Assembly (NCBI GenBank): GCA_022701365.1
Contig: JAKUHH010000030.1
Location: 497,107 to 561,106, forward strand
DNA from: Mycocentrospora acerina
Taxonomy: Eukaryota; Ascomycota; Dothideomycetes; Pleosporales
DNA: 64,000 bases
Direction of reading: 5' to 3'
This document shows positions 58,889 to 64,000 of this stretch, piece by piece (position 1 is the stretch's first letter; every line of letters starts with the position of its first letter). The notes below the pieces were generated by a model. It saw only the letters and a list, made by a program, of their open reading frames with translations. It ran no database searches and had not been told where the DNA came from. Position numbers and translations under genes: made by a program.

Positions 58889-60646
58889 ATGGCATCCCTA
58901 GACTTTGACCAGAAATTTCTTGGTCGGATAGCCAAACAAACGTCTGAATCCAACCCGTACCTCTCGGGCGCCCTTTATCAGATTTTGGGTCTGTCGGTGC
59001 TGCTTTCGAAAAGACTTGTCCGTGCCAGAAAGCTCCGCAAGTTAGATACGAGTCGAGATACCCCGTCATTATCGGCGTATCAGCACATCTTATGGCTTTC
59101 TCGCGAAGGACTATCGATTCTGGAGCTTCATGTGCTACCGTACGCGCAAGACAACCAGCTTGGGCCGGAGTGCCGGGTCCTCAGTGTCAAGCTGCGTGCC
59201 AGTTTCTACCACATCTTCTGTCTGTTCCATAATCATCCCCCGGTCACGGCAACAAACATGGAAAGTACAGATCCTTCACCCCCAAGGGGCTACGGACTAG
59301 GCCGCAAAACGGACGCGACCGGGCTCTCGCCTCAAACGAAACGTGCAGGTAAACAGTCAGCTCTGCGAGAACCAATCGATTCGATTGTGTCTGAGACCTC
59401 GTTTGTCACCAACCCGTACTCGGCAGGTGGGCCAGTCGGTACGCCATCACCAGGGCAAACGCTCAACGCTCCTCCTGGGCTCAACCCTATACCCATTCCA
59501 CAGCCATCATCTTTCATCCTCCCACCTTTGAACTTTGTGCCCCTGGCCAGTGGCTACTTCTCGACCGCCACGTCGTACGCCACGTCGTTTCTCGTTGGAT
59601 CTCATCCACTGCGTCTGTCTGTGGCACTTGAACACAGTGCATTCCTTTGGGATTGTCTCCATGATCACGACGCATCACGACGCGTGGCTCGACGCGCCAT
59701 CAAAGACGTCTACCGTGCACAGGAAGCGATGGATGACACCGAGTTTGAAGACGCCGCAGAGCTTGTGAGCATTCTGGGGCGGATGATGAAGCGCAAGAGC
59801 TGGGAAGGCACACCTCGAGTTGGGGGAATGGGAAGCCCCGAGCCCACTCCCCCAAACAGTGCCGGACAGCGAAATACAGACACCAGTAGAAGCGGAGGAC
59901 CGGCCGGAATTTCCCAACAAAATACAAGACGAGCGGCTGAAGGTCCCCCTATAACCATTACTCCCGCGTCGCAGGACCAAGGGCGAGGACCAGAACGCAG
60001 CCGCGCAAACTCTGGCAGCAAGTCCTCATCCCGACAGAAGGATGCCGACAGCCATGAGAACACACCGCGATCAAACACACATCGCCATACAGGCGCAAGT
60101 CAGGACACGACTCCACGCGCCACCCACGGCACACCGCGAACCCACCACCACCACCACTCGAACAGCGGCGGGTCTCAAAATACCGCGGCCCCATCAAACA
60201 TAGACATACCTCTGCTGCGCCGCTCCCCGCCATTGAGGGACTCTATGACGCAGGAAGATTTGTATCCGCGACCACTGCGCTCATCACCACCGACGACAAC
60301 GCAGGACTATACGCGGCAGCAGAGGTGACTCGTTGCGACGGGAGGGGAGGATGAATCCCAAGCCCGACAAGGACGTCGACTAAGAGAGAGAGAATACGAT
60401 GATGATTATGATGATGATGATGACGACGACGACGACGACAACGACAACTATGAAAGCAAAGTAGCAGGACAAGAGCTCAAAGTTGAAACCAAGCCCAAGT
60501 CCAGATCCAGAGATCGATCGCGCAGGATGCGCGTCCAATGGACGATTCCGGACCACGAAGCGAATATTGTTCTCCTCCCGTCGACGCGCTCACCTTCTGT
60601 GTCGTCGACGCCAGTGGAGCATTGGCGGAGTGAGGGTATTCTTTGA
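58889..60646 (+). CDS. Divergent 14-3-3-like protein with C-terminal extension past an internal TGA
   Basis: From ATG 58889 the frame is open to TGA at 60326-60328 (479 residues), then continues in the same frame for 105 sense codons to TGA at 60644-60646. The helical 14-3-3-like core has SGALYQILGLSVLLSKRL, an IFCLFHNH stretch, then HPLRLSVALEHSAFLWDCLHDHDASRRVA and an AELVSILGRMM helix. 14-3-3 proteins bind phosphopeptides; this core lacks clear matches to the classical Lys/Arg binding pocket, so ligand binding is uncertain. The middle and end are disordered and Ser/Thr/Pro-rich with a His run. The extension is acidic (an Asp run), then MRVQWTIPDHEANIVLLP and a Ser-rich end. A GTGACT donor-like site at 60325 could open a 60 or 66 nt in-frame intron. 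Confidence 0.8.
60398..60445. repeat. GAT/GAC codon repeat within the C-terminal extension
   Basis: Trinucleotide run encoding Asp (with one Tyr and two Asn) in the frame of the 14-3-3-like gene. GAT units lead into GAC units. Confidence 0.8.
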
Positions 60647-60716
60647 GAAGGAGTTCTACTCCATTCCACCTATTTCTACTAAAATTTCGGGGGGGTTAGA
60701 TGTTCCCCATTTCGAT

Positions 60717-60767
60717 CTCGTCCCGTCTCGTCTCGTCTCGCGTCTTCTCGTCTTATCCCGTCCCGTC
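60717..60767. repeat. CGTCT/CGTCC pentanucleotide repeat
   Basis: Imperfect tandem repeats of CGTCT with CGTCC variants in the 3' region of the 14-3-3-like gene. Confidence 0.75.
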
Positions 60768-60866
60768 GCAGAATGTCGATATTGGTGGTGAGATCAAGCG
60801 TCTGTGTAGCTAGTCTCCTAGCAGAGACTACTACTACTACTACAATACTATACGTCCTGTACGTAT

Positions 60867-60972
60867 TACACACACAACACACACAACACACACAACACAC
60901 ACAACACACACAACACACACAACACACACAACACACACAACACACACAACACACACACACACACATACACAC
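60867..60972. repeat. 9-bp ACACACAAC tandem repeat
   Basis: About ten copies of ACACACAAC, running into a plain AC dinucleotide run at the right end. Likely polymorphic among isolates. Confidence 0.88.
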
Positions 60973-61260
60973 CCTTTACGCATCACACCCGGCGTTCAAC
61001 ATGACAGGCAGGCAGGCAATTTTGATTTTTTTTTAACCTTGATTGAATCATGTTATTTATGTTTTGTTTGGAAATGGCCAGGCTTGTTTTTAATGTATAT
61101 AATGTCAAGGTTGATTATTTTGGCGATATACCACACCTTTTCTGTTGGTCTTTTGTTTTTTGGTTTTTTGTATTTGTTTCTGGCTACGGTGGTATTTTGT
61201 TTGCGGGGGGGAGTAATGTGTAGGTGTGTTGGTGGGTTGTGTGGTGATGAATTGAGGGGT

Positions 61261-61296
61261 GGAAGGAAGGAAGGAAGGAAGGAAGGAAGGAAGGAA
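61261..61296. repeat. GGAA tetranucleotide repeat
   Basis: About nine GGAA units, in a purine-rich stretch that continues with AGAAGAAGG variants. Confidence 0.85.
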
Positions 61297-61890
61297 GAAG
61301 ACATGGTATATTTGTTCAATTGGAATAGGCGAGTTAGAAGAAGAAGGAGAGGGAGAGAGGGAGGGAGGTAAGTAGGTAGGAAGATGGAGATATAGATAAA
61401 TGAGATGGGATGAAGTTTTGATGATGATGATGATAATAATGGAATATATACATTAGAGTGGCAATAGTAACTGTTTATTATTATTTATTGAAATACAATT
61501 TCTATGATCATTTATCATGTATTGGTGTCATTTGTCCAAAGTTCCCTTTCTTGTTTGGAATACTAATCACTTACTACATACATACATGTACGATTCAAGG
61601 TATATATGATGTAGAAGAAAAAAAAATCTCAACTGTCCATGGTATCTCTTACATACAAGAACTCAAAAGGCCGCTCAATTTTTTTTATATAGAAGAAAAG
61701 CAAAGAAAAGAAAAGAAAACGCCACCCAATGCTGGAGACCGACCGCTCTACTGATATAGCCCCATCCATCCCATGCGCCAGAAAATGCTTTTTTTTTCTT
61801 CCCGCTGCTGCTGCTTCTGCTGCTGCTTCTTCTTCCCGTGCCACGTGCATTATTAAACTAGACGAATCAACTAATCAAGTGACGAACCAA

Positions 61891-63564
61891 CTAAGGCTTT
61901 GGTCTCTTATTCGGCAGGGCAGGAACCTTGAACCCTCCTGCATCGACCTTTGACGAACCAGCCAGCTGGGTAAAACTGCCGCCCTTGAACCAGCGGTCCT
62001 CGTCGGCTTTGCGCTTGCGGTTCATCTCCTCGCGGGCTCTGGGGTCGACGAGCTCCAGGCCCTGGACGGGGGTAAAGGCAATGGAGCTTGTTCCGTTTCC
62101 GCCGAGTCCGACGCCGCCTGTTCGCAGGCCCTGGGCGCGGAGGCTGGTGGCTGTGCCTCCTGCACCAAACCCCTTGAGCGAGGATGCGGCGCCCAGTGTG
62201 GTGTCGCCGCCCCAGCCAGGGTTCTTTTTGGACAGTTTTGCGCGCGTCTTGGGGTCGATTTGCTGTGCGCGGATGCGTCCCGTGTCGCCGGCGCCAATCA
62301 TGCCCATGCCCTTGACCGAGTCGCCGTAGCCGACTTCCTTTTCCTCCTTGCCAAAGGCCATTCTGTTCTGCGCCTTGCGGATCTCGGTCATGGCGGTGGC
62401 CTCCTTGGCCTTGCGGGCCCTGCGTCCGCCGCGCTTGCGACTCGGCTTGTCGTCGGGGGCGGGGAGGGCGCGGACACCCTTGTTGGGCGGGGGCTCGGTG
62501 AGCTTGTCGAGGCGGCGCTCGCACTCGTCCTTGAGCTGCTGGCCGGTGGAGCCGTCGGGGGAGTGGTGGACCATGTCGACGCGGGCGGCCAGGATGACCT
62601 TTGCGGCGACGATGCGCATGGCCTGCTTCTTCAGGTCCTGGCGGATGGTCTGCAGAATGGGGCTGTGGTAGAGGAAGCCCTGGTGGCGCACGCCAATGTT
62701 GGTCGACAGGCCCAGGCCGCTGGCCTTGTTGGAGCCGAGCGGGGGGATGTTGCAGGCGGGCGTCTTTGCGAGCCCGCCGAGCCCGCCGGCGTAGTTGATG
62801 AACTGGGCGGCCGTCAGGGAGCCGACGAGGACGGTCAGGTTGGGGGCGAAGACGGCCATGCGCGACTGGACGTAGTCGGTGAGGGTGCCCTTGGCGGCGT
62901 GCAGGGCCAGCAGCAGCTGGCAGGCGGCCACAATGGCGGCGAGCTCGTCGGCGGCCAGGTCGCGGCCCTGGGCGCGCGTGGCCTCGACGGTGACGACCAT
63001 GAGCTGGGGCGCGTCGAGGACGGCCTTGAGGGCGACGCCGACGACGTTGTCGGCGCTCTGGGCAATCGTCTTGATGTCGGCGAGCGGGCGGTTCTGCAGG
63101 ATGGCGACCGTCTTGGCGTAGTCGACGGGGTTCTTGACGAGCTCCTCGAGGTAGGGGAAGCGCAGCGAGTAGTGGTCGCGGATGAACTTGTGCACGGCCG
63201 CCACCTCGCCGTCAATCTGCGTGGACGCCTCGTTGGCCTCCTTGAGCAGCTGGTACTCGGCGCTGTCCTCGATGGACTCGCCGTCGAGCACCTCGTCCAT
63301 GCGGTCGCGCACAAACGCGATGCGCGCCAGCACCGGCTCCAGGCTGGCCATCAGCGCCTGCGCGCCGCGAATGTCGGCGGGGCCCTTTTGCTTGCCGGCG
63401 CCGTGCGTGGCCGCGTAGTCGGCCTCCTCGTCGGCCATGGCGGCGTCGTCATTGTCGTCGGCGTCGGCGTCCAGCGTGTCGGCAAAGTCGGTTTCCAGCT
63501 CGGCCAGGTCGTCGTCGCCCGAGTCGGCAAAGTCGGCGAGCAGCTCCTGCTCGAGGGTGGCCAT
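61891..63564 (-). CDS. PRP31: U4/U6 snRNP protein Prp31
   Basis: Single exon, about 557 residues from ATG 63564 (MATLEQELLADFADSGDDD). Prp31 binds U4 snRNA with 15.5K and holds the U4/U6.U5 tri-snRNP for spliceosome activation. The N-terminal acidic region and NOSIC-like stretch (LLKEANEASTQIDGEVAAVHKF) lead to the Nop domain (VVGVALKAVLDAPQLMVVTVEATRAQGRDL, LTDYVQSRMAVFAPNLTVLVGS). The Prp31-specific C-terminal domain shows PPPNKGVRALP, KRGGRRARKAKEATAMTEIRKAQNRMAFG. DNA is very GC-rich with GC-ending codons, unlike neighbours at 43-57 kb. It is head-to-head with CLF1. Confidence 0.95.
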   Translation of the reverse strand: MATLEQELLADFADSGDDDLAELETDFADTLDADADDNDDAAMADEEADYAATHGAGKQKGPADIRGAQALMASLEPVLARIAFVRDRMDEVLDGESIEDSAEYQLLKEANEASTQIDGEVAAVHKFIRDHYSLRFPYLEELVKNPVDYAKTVAILQNRPLADIKTIAQSADNVVGVALKAVLDAPQLMVVTVEATRAQGRDLAADELAAIVAACQLLLALHAAKGTLTDYVQSRMAVFAPNLTVLVGSLTAAQFINYAGGLGGLAKTPACNIPPLGSNKASGLGLSTNIGVRHQGFLYHSPILQTIRQDLKKQAMRIVAAKVILAARVDMVHHSPDGSTGQQLKDECERRLDKLTEPPPNKGVRALPAPDDKPSRKRGGRRARKAKEATAMTEIRKAQNRMAFGKEEKEVGYGDSVKGMGMIGAGDTGRIRAQQIDPKTRAKLSKKNPGWGGDTTLGAASSLKGFGAGGTATSLRAQGLRTGGVGLGGNGTSSIAFTPVQGLELVDPRAREEMNRKRKADEDRWFKGGSFTQLAGSSKVDAGGFKVPALPNKRPKP

Positions 63565-63883
63565 TTTGCACGGGGGCGTGTATACACGTGTGTGGAGGTG
63601 CACGAGTGGGTGGAGGTGTGTCGATGTCTATGTGCGGTGCACGTGTGCATGCCCGTGTGCAGTGCAGATGCCATGGCACTCCCGCACGCCGCCAACGCCG
63701 GGCCCGTGCACTCGCGTCTGGCTCGGAAAGCTTCCCTGCGCCAAAGTTGCTGGCCGTTCGCCATGCAACACCTCGCCCACACGCCCACACGCCCACCACC
63801 ACCACTCTGCCTCGCACTCCCCGCCCAACACACCCCACGCCACACCCACACATACCAACACATCCACGCCGCCACACGCCGCC
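63565..63883. promoter_or_regulatory. Shared promoter region PRP31/CLF1
   Basis: The 319 bp between the two start codons must drive two spliceosome genes in opposite directions. It is CA/CG-rich with a run of short CACACC/CACGCC words near CLF1 and no obvious TATA box. Confidence 0.55.
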
Positions 63884-64000
63884 ATGGAGACGCGGGGCCC
63901 CCCGCGCGTCCAGAACAAGGCCGCCGCGCCCATCCAGATCAGCGCCGAACAGCTTCTGCGCGAGGCCGTCGACCGCCAGGATGACAAGCTCAAGGCGCCC
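63884..64000 (+). CDS. CLF1: Pre-mRNA-splicing factor Clf1 (crooked neck), 5' end
   Basis: The first 39 codons (METRGPPRVQNKAAAPIQISAEQLLREAVD, then RQDDKLKAP) match the N-terminus of fungal Clf1/Syf3. This NTC-associated HAT-repeat protein scaffolds the active spliceosome. The gene leaves the window at 64000, so HAT repeats are not visible. The start is preceded by a Kozak-like GCCGCC. Confidence 0.9.
   Translation, partial: METRGPPRVQNKAAAPIQISAEQLLREAVDRQDDKLKAP

Larger units (their letters stand above)
60647..61890. other. Low-complexity convergent region
   Basis: The 14-3-3-like gene ends at 60646 and PRP31 ends at 61891. The stretch is filled with short repeats, long T and A runs and AT-rich sequence. 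No gene is supported; frames such as 60679-60972 minus are repeat translations. Confidence 0.6.

Noticed and set aside
60679..60972. Cys/Val-rich minus-strand frame
   Set aside because: It is a translation of the ACACACAAC repeat.
62260..63984. 574-codon plus-strand open frame antisense to PRP31
   Set aside because: It mirrors a gene with strongly G/C-ending codons, where stop codons are rare on the opposite strand. It reads as low-complexity Gly/Val/Leu/Arg and runs into the CLF1 start.
1..64000. Transposons, CRISPR arrays, biosynthetic gene cluster
   Set aside because: No transposase, reverse transcriptase, terminal repeats, regular spaced repeats, or PKS/NRPS/terpene cyclase motifs were seen. 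The MFS gene stands alone.

Overview
The window reads as nuclear DNA of a filamentous ascomycete (Pezizomycotina; the protein families and small secreted protein suggest Dothideomycetes/Pleosporales, which is inference). Most genes are broken by 46-113 nt introns with GTRAGT-like donors and CTAAC/CTGAC branch sites. Genes lie on both strands without operons, and housekeeping blocks alternate with long gene-poor stretches. No tRNA, rRNA, CRISPR array or intact transposon was recognised.

Layout. 0-14.9 kb is gene-dense: a mitochondrial membrane protein of unknown role, QNG1 (queuosine salvage), UBA2 (SUMO E1), an SDR/ketoacyl reductase, elongin C, a fungal-specific transcription factor whose zinc cluster is only half visible, ORC1 and a small bZIP factor. 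14.9-23.4 kb is nearly empty. 23.4-35.1 kb holds a DDHD phospholipase, an aldehyde dehydrogenase (Alt a 10 type), the mRNA export adaptor REF/Yra1 with an unusually long intron, and VPS11. 38.8-43.1 kb holds a PH-domain protein with repeated FG-type motifs and a UBTD-type ubiquitin-like protein whose first coding exon is just the start codon. 43-57 kb is AT-richer and accessory-like: an MFS drug/toxin-type transporter, three small unrecognised ORFs, a bHLH factor and a small secreted protein. 58.9-64 kb returns to housekeeping: a divergent 14-3-3-like protein, then PRP31 and CLF1 head to head in very GC-rich DNA.

Functional links are modest. PRP31 and CLF1 are both spliceosome proteins and share a 319 bp promoter region. 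UBA2 and QNG1, the SDR and elongin C, and REF and VPS11 are also divergent pairs. I see no convincing biosynthetic cluster or defence system.

The most interesting signals are: (1) the 14-3-3-like reading frame continuing 105 sense codons beyond an internal TGA, implying a retained intron or stop-codon readthrough; (2) the 645 nt REF intron with an adjacent 30 nt exon, recalling YRA1 autoregulation; (3) the start-codon-only exon of the UBTD gene; (4) the PH protein with four related FG motifs; and (5) the missing half zinc cluster.
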